Assembly (NCBI GenBank): GCA_031264605.1
Contig: JAISDQ010000174.1
Span: forward strand, 1-12,275
Origin: Synergistaceae bacterium
GTDB lineage: Bacteria > Synergistota > Synergistia > Synergistales > Synergistaceae
Reading direction: 5' to 3'
Length of the DNA: 12,275 bases
The notes under the pieces are model-generated. The model was not told the origin of the DNA and made no database searches. It saw nothing but the letters and a program-made list of their open reading frames with translations. Shown here piece after piece: positions 1 through 7,890 of this stretch (position 1 is the stretch's first letter; every line of letters begins with the position of its first letter). Both the position numbers and the translations under genes were made by a program.

Positions 1-752
1 CCGCACTTGCCGACGCCGCAGGTCATTCTCATTTCGAGCGTAGTATACAGCCTGTCTAAGGGCAGGCCCATTTCGGTCAGAGATTTCTGCACGGCTTTTA
101 TCATTACCGGCGGCCCGCAAAGTATGGCGTACGTGCCGCTCAAGTCGAGAGCGAGGCCGCGCACTAGGTTGTGCGGGAAACCGACCAGTTCGTTCCAGCC
201 CGGTTCCGGGTTGTCGACTGCGAGGCGAACGTTTGTGCCCGAATCCGCCCTCCACGCGCCGTACTCGTACGCGAAGCAGTGATCCCCGGCCGTGCGCGCG
301 GCGAGAAGCATGTCGATCCTGCCGTATCTGGCGCGCCTGGAGCCGTCGAGGACGTACAGAATGAAAGGACGGAGCGGGGCGAGGCCCAGGCCCCCCGCGA
401 TGAAAAGCAGATCGCCGCCCTCCATTTTCTCCATGGGGAACGTATTGCCGAACGGGCCGCGTATCCAGACGCAATCGCCCTCGCGCAGGCAGTGTATCAT
501 ATCGGTGACGCGCCCGGCGCGTTTTATTGTTATCTCGAAATATCCGCGCTCCAGCGGGGATGAGGCAAATCCGAACGGACATTCGCCGACGCCCGGCACG
601 CTGAATTCTACGAACTGGCCCGGCATGAACTCCATTGGACTGCCGTCGGTGAACTGCAGCCTGAAAGTCTTGACGTCGAGTTCGGGCGAGGCGGTCTCCT
701 GTATTATTTTCTCGATGCGCGCCTTAGACGGCAGGTAAGGGTTGGCGCTCAT
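1..752 (-). CDS. flxA: FlxA-like NAD(P)H:flavin / [2Fe-2S] oxidoreductase (3' end cut by window edge)
   Basis: I translated this frame by hand from the ATG at 752; 250 codons are visible before the window ends. It looks like a ferredoxin:NAD(P)+ reductase-family protein of the sulfhydrogenase gamma / AsrB / FlxA type, expected to take electrons from NAD(P)H through a bound flavin. Visible parts are an N-terminal beta-barrel FAD domain (MPGQFVEF at 43-50; the FAD-contact segment CPFGFASSP at 58-66), the NAD(P)-domain loop GGLGLAPLRPF at 120-130, and the nucleotide-binding tail CGPPVM at 212-217. The start of the family's C-terminal [2Fe-2S] motif (MRMTCGVGKCG, C245 and C250) lies right at the edge, so perhaps only 20-40 residues are missing. 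The start is supported by GGAGG seven bases upstream and an ATGA overlap with the preceding flxB-like gene. As the last gene of an HdrA-FlxD-FlxC-FlxB-FlxA series, it is the likely pyridine-nucleotide entry point. NADH versus NADPH preference cannot be read from this. Confidence 0.88.
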   Translation of the reverse strand, partial: MSANPYLPSKARIEKIIQETASPELDVKTFRLQFTDGSPMEFMPGQFVEFSVPGVGECPFGFASSPLERGYFEITIKRAGRVTDMIHCLREGDCVWIRGPFGNTFPMEKMEGGDLLFIAGGLGLAPLRPFILYVLDGSRRARYGRIDMLLAARTAGDHCFAYEYGAWRADSGTNVRLAVDNPEPGWNELVGFPHNLVRGLALDLSGTYAILCGPPVMIKAVQKSLTEMGLPLDRLYTTLEMRMTCGVGKC

Positions 753-1735
753 TTTTCCGCCTCCGTCAGCGACTCGACTATGGATTTTATGTTTATCCCG
801 ACCGGGCAGCTTCTGACGCATCTTCCGCAGCCGGTGCAGGCGATATGGCCCGTGTTCTGCGCTACGTAGAGATATTTGTGAAGCACCCTCTGACGGTAGC
901 GGGCGGCCCTCGACGCGCGCGGGTTATGCCCCGACGCGTGCAGCGTGAAGCGCGGGAACATACAGCTGTCCCAGCAGCGGTAACGGCCGGTGACGCCGTT
1001 CTCGGTCACGTCCCTGAACTCGAAACAGTGGCAGGTGGGACAGATATAAGTGCACATGCCGCATCCCTGACACGCCGCCGCGGCGTCCTCCCAATCGATG
1101 AGGCCGAAAAATTCCTTCTCTCCGCGCCCGAGGTCGAGTCCAAGGGCGCGTCCGCGTGTGACGCCTACGCGCGCCGGCGCGGGTTTGACGTCCGCGGTGC
1201 CCGGGAACTTCGCCAGCGCCTCGGCCCCTCTGCCGCTAAGGTGTGTCACTTTGAACGCCCCCTCTCCCCGCGCGCGTTCCAGCAATATATCGCAAAAATC
1301 CGAGAACTTCATGTCGAGCCCCAGCGCGTCGCAGAAACAGCCCGGCTTCCTGGCGTCGCAAGCCAGCCCGATTACGAGACCGCGCGCTTGTCTTTGCTCG
1401 AAGAACGGGTCCTTGTAACGCCCATTCAAAAATACCGCGCGCATCACGCGGAGCGCTTCGAGGTCACAGGGGCGCGCGCCGGTCACGGCGACCGGCCTGG
1501 GTTCCGGCTCGCTCTCCGCCTCGCCGTCCTGGAAGGTGATGAGCCGTTCGACCTGAGGGAAGTAAAATTCCTTCGGCGCTTTGTAGCTTACCGAGTCGTC
1601 CAGGACAAAATCTTCCGGCGCGCCCTCGCGGAATTCCACGATTTTCCCGTCGCGCACCGGGCCCGCGAGACGCATGGCCGGCTCCAGAGAAGCCAGAAAT
1701 TGCCTGAAGACATGTTCGCCGATGACGTCAGTCAT
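749..1735 (-). CDS. flxB: FlxB/HydB-like 4Fe-4S dicluster electron-transfer subunit
   Basis: This 328-residue protein belongs to the sulfhydrogenase beta / AsrA / FlxB type, which relays electrons from the FAD subunit to its partners. The N-terminal two thirds carry the family hallmarks VTGARPCDLEAL (84-95) and GLACDARKPGCFC (123-135). The C-terminal part has two ferredoxin-like cysteine sets: C222-x2-C225-x2-C228-x3-C232, followed by C235 and C237, and C300-x2-C303-x2-C306-x3-C310-Pro. An extra pair, C254 and C258, lies between them. There is no signal peptide or membrane segment, so it is cytoplasmic. The ATG overlaps the end of the flxC-like gene by eight bases, with an AAGGA about eight bases upstream, and its own stop overlaps the flxA-like start (ATGA). 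The order MvhD-FlxC-FlxB-FlxA after hdrA makes FlxB the best name; HydB of an archaeal-type sulfhydrogenase is the close alternative, but no NiFe hydrogenase subunits are present here. Confidence 0.87.
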   Translation of the reverse strand: MTDVIGEHVFRQFLASLEPAMRLAGPVRDGKIVEFREGAPEDFVLDDSVSYKAPKEFYFPQVERLITFQDGEAESEPEPRPVAVTGARPCDLEALRVMRAVFLNGRYKDPFFEQRQARGLVIGLACDARKPGCFCDALGLDMKFSDFCDILLERARGEGAFKVTHLSGRGAEALAKFPGTADVKPAPARVGVTRGRALGLDLGRGEKEFFGLIDWEDAAAACQGCGMCTYICPTCHCFEFRDVTENGVTGRYRCWDSCMFPRFTLHASGHNPRASRAARYRQRVLHKYLYVAQNTGHIACTGCGRCVRSCPVGINIKSIVESLTEAEK

Positions 1736-2573
1736 GCTTACCGTCCTTCCAGAACCCCGTCTCCGGGTCGTCGGATTTGAAGGTCAGAAGCGCCGAGGGC
1801 GTTTGGGCGTCCATGCCGGCCCTGAATCCGTATTCTTCCTCCACGAAAACGGTCGCCGCCCTGATCAGATACCGCGCGTCCACGCCCGACGCGCATACGT
1901 TCTCGCACGCGCCGCACTCCACGCACCTGCCGGCGAGGTGCATCGCGCGTCCGAGATGGTACGTCATCTTAGCGCCGACGTCCGGCCTGGCCGATTGCCA
2001 GCTCGGAACGCCCCTGTCCATGAAACACGTCTCGCAGTAACAGCCGTAGCACGCCTGCCTGCACGAAAAACAGAGTATGCACTTGTCCATCTCGCGCCTG
2101 AAACGTTCGGGAGAAAAATCCTCCGCCGCGTCCCGCGTCCCGCGGGCGGTTTCCGGCGCGCCGGTTATCTCGGCGTCGCACACGGGCGCGCGGCGCGTTC
2201 CGCACTCGGCGCAGGCTCGCAGCGGCGCGCCCGAGCCGTCGGTCATTCCGGCGCACTCCATTCCTATTATGAATACGTCCTTCCTCTCCAACTGCCGCTC
2301 AGTGACGAGCGAGGCGACCGCCCGCGCGTCGCACGGCTTGGCCGCGATGGCGGCCGGGCCGTCCCTGCCGATGAGGTACCGGGCGATGGAGGGGACGCAG
2401 CGGGAGTTCCACGAGAGACGTTTCGCGTTCCCGGCGGTTTTGGCTATGAGGGGAGGCGACAGGCCCGTGTCAGGCGACTGAGGCCCGAAGCCGGCGACCG
2501 ACTTCACTTTTCCGTCGCGCAACAACGATTCGCACAGCTCGCGGAGCGATTTTTCCTGGGATTCGAAGCTCAC
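1728..2573 (-). CDS. flxC: FlxC-like iron-sulfur protein with FrhB-like N-terminal region
   Basis: This 281-residue cytoplasmic iron-sulfur protein is expected to bridge MvhD/FlxD and FlxB. The N-terminal part (about 20-125) contains KPCDARAVASLV (79-90) and IIGMECAGM (102-110), reminiscent of F420-reducing-hydrogenase beta-type (FrhB-like) domains. Two [4Fe-4S] motifs follow: C165-x2-C168-x2-C171-x3-C175, with further cysteines at 178, 180 and 183, and C217-x2-C220-x2-C223-x3-C227. The start is GTG, overlapping the mvhD stop as GTGA, with GGAGG nine bases upstream. The assignment to FlxC rests on length, the dicluster layout and its position between mvhD/flxD and flxB. A generic label such as 4Fe-4S dicluster protein would also be correct. 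A deazaflavin role is unlikely, because neighbours use pyridine nucleotides and folate. Confidence 0.8.
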   Translation of the reverse strand: MSFESQEKSLRELCESLLRDGKVKSVAGFGPQSPDTGLSPPLIAKTAGNAKRLSWNSRCVPSIARYLIGRDGPAAIAAKPCDARAVASLVTERQLERKDVFIIGMECAGMTDGSGAPLRACAECGTRRAPVCDAEITGAPETARGTRDAAEDFSPERFRREMDKCILCFSCRQACYGCYCETCFMDRGVPSWQSARPDVGAKMTYHLGRAMHLAGRCVECGACENVCASGVDARYLIRAATVFVEEEYGFRAGMDAQTPSALLTFKSDDPETGFWKDGKHD

Positions 2574-2992
2574 TGGCTATCGCCTCCGGCTATCCGGTTT
2601 GGCCCCAGCGCCTTCACGGCATTGGCCACGCCGCGCGCCACTTCGGCGAAGCGCGCGCCTTCCGAGGCGCTCACCCATGTGAAATGCACGCGATCCGGGT
2701 CGATTCCGGCGGACGATAGGAGTTTTTTCAGTACCGCGAACCTGCGGCGCGCGTACATATTGCCCGCGAGGTAGTGGCAGTCGCCGGGATGGCAGCCGCT
2801 CACCATTACGCCGTCGGCCCCGTCGATCAGGGCTTTGATTATGAATATGGGATTGACGCGCCCCGAGCAGGGCACGCGTATTATCCGCATGTACGGGGGG
2901 TACTGCTGACGGCCCGTTCCGGCGAGATCGGCGCCGGCGTAGCTGCACCAGTTGCAGAGGAAGGCCGCTATGACCGGAGTCCATTCGTTCAC
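2570..2992 (-). CDS. flxD: MvhD/FlxD [2Fe-2S] electron-transfer subunit
   Basis: This 140-residue protein has the complete MvhD/FlpD/FlxD family pattern. It shows the cysteine pair in FLCNWCSYAGAD (C13, C16), the PCSGRV segment (C42) and SGCHPGDCHY (C67, C72). In methanogens MvhD carries a [2Fe-2S] cluster and passes electrons from the hydrogenase to the FAD of HdrA. In Flx systems FlxD does the same from the FlxABC NADH dehydrogenase. Here it follows the giant hdrA after a 15-base gap and precedes flxC, flxB and flxA homologues, so FlxD is the better functional name. The start is GTG at 2992, with GAGG about ten bases upstream at 3003-3006. It is the second MvhD-like domain of the operon and the one with the intact cysteine pattern. 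Confidence 0.92.
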   Translation of the reverse strand: MNEWTPVIAAFLCNWCSYAGADLAGTGRQQYPPYMRIIRVPCSGRVNPIFIIKALIDGADGVMVSGCHPGDCHYLAGNMYARRRFAVLKKLLSSAGIDPDRVHFTWVSASEGARFAEVARGVANAVKALGPNRIAGGDSQ

Positions 2993-3007
2993 GGCTTCAC
3001 CGCCTCG

Positions 3008-6000
3008 TCACCGGCAGCAGGCCGAAGCGCCGCGCAGCAGGTATTCGAGTTCGTTAATGACCTGAGCGTCGCTGAAACCGTTTATGTCGATCGCGCCGCA
3101 CCGGCAGACCGCGCTGCACGTGCCGCACCCCTTGCACAGGACTTCGTTGACCGCGGCTTTTTTAACGGCGCGCCCGCGTATGACGGTCTCCTCGATGTTT
3201 ACGGCCTTGTACGCGCACACGCTCTCGCACGCCCCGCAGGCGGCGCAGAGGTTCGCGTCCACCCTGGCGATGGCGCCCTCGGTTTCGAGGTAATCGCGGC
3301 TCAGGACCGTGGCCGCCCTTGCCGCGGCGGCGCGGCCCTGAACCATGCACTCGCGCGTGTTTTTTGGGCTGTGCGCCAGTCCGGCCAGATACACGCCCTC
3401 GGTGGCGAAGTCGACCGGACGGAGTTTCGCGTGCGCTTCCATGAAAAATCCGTCCTGATTGAGAGGCGTCTTGAGCATCTGCGCCAGGCGGAAGTTCTCC
3501 GCCGCGTCGGGTTCCATGGCCGCCGCAAGCGACACGATATCCGCTTCAAGCGTCACGGCCCGGGCCAATATAGGATCGTCCACAGTGACCTCGGCGCGCC
3601 CGCCGCGTTCTTCCACGTTGGGGAGGGTGCCGTCGGCGAAGCGAATAAACTGAACGCCCGCCGCGCGCGCCCTCGCGTACAGGTCTTCGTTCGTGCCGTA
3701 GCTCCGCATCTCGCGATAGAGTATAGATACGGTCGCCTCGGGGCGCTCCTCCCTCACGCGTATAGCGTTACGTAACGCCTGCGCGCAGCAGACCCGCGAG
3801 CAGTACGGGCGTTTTTCGCCGCGCGAGCCGGCGCACTGTATCATCACGATATCGCGCGCGCCGCCGGGCAGAGATGAATTCGCGAGCATACGCTCCATAT
3901 CCATGTGCGTCATCACGGATTTATTCGCGCCGAAGCCGTATCCTTCCGGGACCGTCTCGCCCGCGCCGACGGCGACGACGACGACTCCGTGCGTCACTTC
4001 CACGCTTCCGCGCCCCGTCTCGACCGTCGTCCTGAAGTTTCCAACGTAGCCCTCCAGGGCCGAGATAATCGACGAAACGTGTACCTCGATATTGGGATCG
4101 TCTTCGGCCGAGCGCACCACGTCCTCCACTCTCGGGCGAAGCGGCCTTCCGGCGCTGTCTCCGGCGAGGAAACGGGCGTGCCCGCCGAGTTCTCCCGCCC
4201 GCTCCACTACGTGCGCGCGATAGCCCATCTCCGACAGTTCGCGCGCGCAGGCGAGGCCGGCCATTCCTCCGCCTATCACCAGAGCCGCGTGATCTACGGG
4301 AATTTTCTTCCGCGAAAGCTGTCTAGCGCCCACCGCTTTGCCTACCGCCATGGCCAGGAGCTGTTTGGCTTTTTCGGTGGCCGACGCTCTGTCGTCCATG
4401 TGCACCCAACTGCATTGGTCGCGTATGTTGGCCATGGTGAAGAGGTAGGGATTGAGCCCGGCCGACGTCAGCACGTTTCTGAAAAGGGGCTCGTGCGTGC
4501 GCGGCGTGCAGGACGCCACCACCACGCGGTTCAAAGCGTACTCGCGGATGCGGTCGGCTATCGCCTTTTGCGCGTCGACGGAGCAAGTGAAGAGCGATTC
4601 GCCGGCGAAGACGACGAACGGCAGGGTTCGCGCGTGTTCCACGACCTCGCTCACCGACACGTACCCGCCGATGTTGACCCCGCAATGACATACGAACACG
4701 CCTATGCGGACAGGCTCCTTGCTCACGTCGCGCTCGGCCGGCGGCGTGGTTTCCGTGAAAAATTCCGCGTAGTCGCGGTACAGGTCTATCTCAGACAAGC
4801 GCGCGAATTTCGCCGCGCCGGCGGCCGCCGCGCTCGCTTCCACCACCGTCTCAGGGATGTCCTTAGGCCCGGCTGCCGCGCCGCAGACGAGGACGCCGCG
4901 GCGGGAAGTTGCCGGGGAAGTGAAATCATCGGCGTGCACGAAACCGTTGATATCCGTCTTGACGCCCAGGCGTCCGTAAAGGGCTCGCGCCCCGGGGGAG
5001 GGTTTCATGCCGACCGAGAGGACGACCAGGTCATAGCGCGCCGCCGAAACGCCCCGTTCACTTTGTTCAGAGCAGGCTGTCAGAATCAACTCGCCCGTCA
5101 CGCCGTCGCGCGCGACGCCTCCCGCCCGGCTTCTTATGAAGTTGACGCCGTACTTGTTTTTCGCCGTGTCTATGTATCTGTCGAAGTCCTTCCCGTGGGC
5201 GCGCATGTCCATATAATAGATATCGATGGCCGTGACGCCGGAGAGGTGTTCCTTCGTTATGACCGCCTCCTTGGCGGCGTACATGCAGCAGACCGCGGAA
5301 CAGTAAGGCGCGCCGCACTGAACGTCGCGCGACCCCACGCACTGGATGAAAGCGACGCGTCTGGGGGGCTTGCCGTCCGACGGACGCCGCACGTGCCCCT
5401 CGTATGGGCCCGACGCCGACAGTATGCGCTCGTACTCCAGGCTCGTCACCACATCGGCGTATCTGCCGTACCCCAGTTCCGGCGGTATCTCGGCGCTGGT
5501 CTCGTAACCCGCCGCCAGCACTACGGCGCTCACATCGATCCCGTACGTATCACCGCGCTCGCCGTGCCTGACAGCGTTCGACTGACACGCTTCCTCGCAC
5601 ATCCCGCACTCGCTGCACACCGAGCAGTCGACGCACCTGCGCGCCTCGGCGAGAGCCGCCGCCTCGCCGTATCCCGCCTCGGCCTCGTTGAAGGTGGATA
5701 CGCGGAGCTTCATGTCTATCATTGGCATCGGCGAGCGGGGGGAATATCGTTTTGACTTCGTATCTATGCTTTCGAGCGGAGTCTGCGGCAAGACCGAGGG
5801 GCGCACACTTTCGTTTTTGCCCTCCAGGTAATTTGTTATAGCCACTGCGGCCGCGTTTCCGTCGGCTATGGCGTCTATCGCCGTGGCCGGGCCGCGCACG
5901 GCGTCGCCGCCCGCGAACACGCCGTCGATCCCGGTCGAAAGCGACGGGTCGGTCTTTATGACGCCGGAGCGGCCGAAGGATATGAGTTCGCCCTTCGACG

Positions 6001-7483
6001 CGGCTTCGCGGTCGACCCTCTGGCCGATTGCCGTTATTATCGTGTCGGCCTCCATTAGGAAATCCGATCCCTCTACCGGAACCGGCATCCTCCGCCCGGA
6101 GGCGTCGCGGTCTCCCAGTTCGTTTCTGACGCATACGAGGCCCTCTAGCGCGCCAGAGCGGATCGCCGCCTCTTTGGGCGAGACCAGTTCAGCGATCTTG
6201 ACTCCTTCTTCCATCGCGTGGAGCAGTTCCCACTCGTTGGCCGGCATCTCGGCCTTCGTCCGGCGGTAGGCTACTGTGACGCCGCACCCGAGGCGCACGC
6301 ACGCGCGGGCGGCGTCCATGGCCACGTTGCCGCCGCCGACCACCGCGACGCGGCGTCCCAGATCGGGGCGTTCGCCCTCGTTCACCCGTCTCAGGAAATC
6401 CACGCCCGATATCACGCGCTCGTGTTCCTCGCCGGGGACGCCCATCTTCATGTCCGCCTGCGCGCCTATCGCGACGAATATCGCCCTGTACCCGTCAGCT
6501 TTCAGCGACGAGACGGTGAAATCGCGCCCGAGCGCGAGGCAGGTTTTGATTTCGACGCCGAGGTCCGTGATCATCTTGATCTCCCGCCTGAGCACCGACT
6601 TGTCGAGCCTGTAATCGGGGATCCCGTAGAGCAGCATCCCGCCGGGCTCGCCGCGCGACTCGAACACCACCGGCCTATAGCCTTTGAGAGCGAGCCGGTA
6701 CGCGCAGTTCAAGCCGGCCGGCCCCGCCCCCACTATGGCGATCTTGGCGTCTTTGCGCGTTTCGAGGGAAGCGAACGCCGGTATTCCGCCGGTTTTCACC
6801 TCGTGATCTGCTATGAAGCGCTTCAGGGAAGCTATCGAGACGGGGGACTCGACGTACTGTCTCGTGCAGGCGCTCTCGCAGGGATGAAAGCATATCCTGC
6901 CCAGAACGCCGGCGAACGGCGTCGTGCGGCGCACCACCTTCAGCGCGTCGCCGTAGCGTCCCTCGGCGATGAGCGCGACGTAGCTGTGGGCGTCGAGGGA
7001 CGCCGGACAGTTGAATTTGCAGGGGGACGTGCCCTTTTTGTCTATGACCGCCTTGTTCGGAACCGCCTGGGCGAACGGCTTGTATATAGCGGCTCTCGTA
7101 CCCATGCCCGTGTCGAACTCGGATTTGACCTTTATCGGACAGACTTTCACGCAGTCGTCGCATCCCTTGCAGCTCTCCTCGTCGACGTATCGGGGGCGGC
7201 GTCTCACGGTCGCCCTGAAATTCGGCGCGTCGCCTTCTAGCGAGACGAGGTCGCTCATGGTGAGCGTCTTGACGAGCGGGTGATTGAAACAGCCCGTCAC
7301 CTTCGGGGCCAGGATGCAGGCCGAACAGTCGTTGGTGGGGAATGTCTTGTCGAGCTGCGCCATCCTGCCGCCGATGGAAGGGCCGCTCTCCACGAGGAAG
7401 ACGGGTATGCCCATGTCCGCCAGGTCGGTGGACGCCTGTATTCCGGCTATGCCGCCTCCGAGAACCATCACGGGTTTTTTCAC
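3008..7483 (-). CDS. hdrA: Giant HdrA: tandem HdrA modules with inserted NfnB/GltD-type NAD(P)H oxidoreductase
   Basis: At 1491 residues this is more than twice the length of methanogen HdrA (about 650). Module order: HdrA FAD fold with GGGIAG (9-14) and NDCSAC (51-56); a [4Fe-4S] motif C105/C108/C111/C115; an NfnB/GltD-like insert (about 150-556) with cysteines 155, 159, 198, 202 and 206, a second FAD loop GAGPAG (252-257), an NAD(P) loop GGGNVAMD (383-390), YRRTKAEMPA (406-415) and AGGDAVRGP (524-532); a cysteine-rich stretch (617-633); and the rest of HdrA module 1, with FIQCVGSRD and C728/C732/C733. Module 2 (about 925-1491) has VFVCHCGVNIGG, a third FAD loop GGGMAG (1071-1076), C1228/C1232/C1233 and two C-terminal [4Fe-4S] motifs (C1413-C1423, C1450-C1460). 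I infer a flavin-based electron-bifurcating core. I chose the GTG at 7483: it gives the expected VKKPVMVLGGG start, overlaps the hdrC stop (GTGA) and has GGGGAG eight bases upstream. Confidence 0.95.
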   Translation of the reverse strand: MKKPVMVLGGGIAGIQASTDLADMGIPVFLVESGPSIGGRMAQLDKTFPTNDCSACILAPKVTGCFNHPLVKTLTMSDLVSLEGDAPNFRATVRRRPRYVDEESCKGCDDCVKVCPIKVKSEFDTGMGTRAAIYKPFAQAVPNKAVIDKKGTSPCKFNCPASLDAHSYVALIAEGRYGDALKVVRRTTPFAGVLGRICFHPCESACTRQYVESPVSIASLKRFIADHEVKTGGIPAFASLETRKDAKIAIVGAGPAGLNCAYRLALKGYRPVVFESRGEPGGMLLYGIPDYRLDKSVLRREIKMITDLGVEIKTCLALGRDFTVSSLKADGYRAIFVAIGAQADMKMGVPGEEHERVISGVDFLRRVNEGERPDLGRRVAVVGGGNVAMDAARACVRLGCGVTVAYRRTKAEMPANEWELLHAMEEGVKIAELVSPKEAAIRSGALEGLVCVRNELGDRDASGRRMPVPVEGSDFLMEADTIITAIGQRVDREAASKGELISFGRSGVIKTDPSLSTGIDGVFAGGDAVRGPATAIDAIADGNAAAVAITNYLEGKNESVRPSVLPQTPLESIDTKSKRYSPRSPMPMIDMKLRVSTFNEAEAGYGEAAALAEARRCVDCSVCSECGMCEEACQSNAVRHGERGDTYGIDVSAVVLAAGYETSAEIPPELGYGRYADVVTSLEYERILSASGPYEGHVRRPSDGKPPRRVAFIQCVGSRDVQCGAPYCSAVCCMYAAKEAVITKEHLSGVTAIDIYYMDMRAHGKDFDRYIDTAKNKYGVNFIRSRAGGVARDGVTGELILTACSEQSERGVSAARYDLVVLSVGMKPSPGARALYGRLGVKTDINGFVHADDFTSPATSRRGVLVCGAAAGPKDIPETVVEASAAAAGAAKFARLSEIDLYRDYAEFFTETTPPAERDVSKEPVRIGVFVCHCGVNIGGYVSVSEVVEHARTLPFVVFAGESLFTCSVDAQKAIADRIREYALNRVVVASCTPRTHEPLFRNVLTSAGLNPYLFTMANIRDQCSWVHMDDRASATEKAKQLLAMAVGKAVGARQLSRKKIPVDHAALVIGGGMAGLACARELSEMGYRAHVVERAGELGGHARFLAGDSAGRPLRPRVEDVVRSAEDDPNIEVHVSSIISALEGYVGNFRTTVETGRGSVEVTHGVVVVAVGAGETVPEGYGFGANKSVMTHMDMERMLANSSLPGGARDIVMIQCAGSRGEKRPYCSRVCCAQALRNAIRVREERPEATVSILYREMRSYGTNEDLYARARAAGVQFIRFADGTLPNVEERGGRAEVTVDDPILARAVTLEADIVSLAAAMEPDAAENFRLAQMLKTPLNQDGFFMEAHAKLRPVDFATEGVYLAGLAHSPKNTRECMVQGRAAAARAATVLSRDYLETEGAIARVDANLCAACGACESVCAYKAVNIEETVIRGRAVKKAAVNEVLCKGCGTCSAVCRCGAIDINGFSDAQVINELEYLLRGASACCR

Positions 7484-7890
7484 GCGGCGCTCTCCCCGAG
7501 GAGCCCCTTTACTTTTTCGAGCATTTTTTTGCGGTATTCCTCGTTCGCCTCGTCGACCCGGGCCGAAATTTCGGCGCTGAAATATCCCTGCTCCACGGAG
7601 AGTTCGCGAAGCGCCCTCACGATATCGGAGAACCGTACGTCCTGCGGACAGTGGGCCGTGCAAGCGTGACACTGGTAGCACTTCCATATTGCGCCGCCGC
7701 CCAGCACCTCGTCTTTCAGCCCCGCGAATATCCTGCGCATCGTGAGCCTTGGGTCGAAATCGCCGTCGAGCGCGCTTATCGGGCAGCCAGCCGTGCAGGT
7801 TCCGCACAGGAAACAGTTCGGCGCGCGGTCTCCGCCCGGACGCGAGGCGACTTCGTTCCTGAAATTCATGTCTGTTTTGTCTCGGGCCAT
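7480..7890 (-). CDS. hdrC: HdrC-like 4Fe-4S dicluster protein
   Basis: This 136-residue soluble HdrC-type protein carries two classic clusters: C26-x2-C29-x2-C32-x3-C36-Pro and C71-x2-C74-x2-C77-x3-C81-Pro. Typical family segments are NCFLCGTCTAGCP (25-37) and WKCYQCHACTAHCP (69-82). The C-terminal 40 residues are charged and helical (RVDEANEEYRKKMLEKVKG). In Hdr complexes HdrC transfers electrons between the HdrA flavin and HdrB. Here hdrA follows directly and no hdrB (CCG-domain protein) is present, so HdrC probably delivers electrons to another partner; MetFV, encoded just upstream, is the obvious candidate. The ATG at 7890 is preceded by a strong GGAGG and lies within the end of metF (25-base overlap). 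A later in-frame ATG at 7869 lacks that site. Confidence 0.92.
   Translation of the reverse strand: MARDKTDMNFRNEVASRPGGDRAPNCFLCGTCTAGCPISALDGDFDPRLTMRRIFAGLKDEVLGGGAIWKCYQCHACTAHCPQDVRFSDIVRALRELSVEQGYFSAEISARVDEANEEYRKKMLEKVKGLLGESAA
7492..7497 (-). promoter_or_regulatory. Ribosome binding site of hdrA
   Basis: GGGGAG lies eight bases upstream of the GTG at 7483, inside the last codons of hdrC. It decides the start of the giant HdrA. The longer open frame reaching to 7915 runs through hdrC in another frame and is not supported by protein family resemblance. Confidence 0.6.

Noticed and set aside
845..2774. Plus-strand open frames of 311 and 366 codons opposite the flxB, flxC and flxD homologues
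   Set aside because: They are compositional shadows of the minus-strand genes, have low-complexity basic translations, and show no recognisable motif or ribosome binding site context.
749..2992. NiFe sulfhydrogenase (HydBG) interpretation of the MvhD/FlxCBA block
   Set aside because: The HydB- and HydG-like proteins would fit, but no hydrogenase large or small subunit with NiFe ligand motifs is present, and MvhD plus FlxC-type proteins next to hdrA match the Flx arrangement better. A hydrogenase beyond position 1 cannot be fully excluded.
3905..5755. A 616-codon open frame on the plus strand antisense to hdrA
   Set aside because: The translation is rich in Arg, Ala, His and Val without any family resemblance, and it lies wholly opposite the clearly conserved HdrA. 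Long antisense frames are expected in GC-rich coding DNA.
6218..7240. Plus-strand open frame of 340 codons opposite the GltD-like part of HdrA
   Set aside because: It is a shadow frame in the strongly conserved NAD(P)/FAD module and no homology is recognisable.
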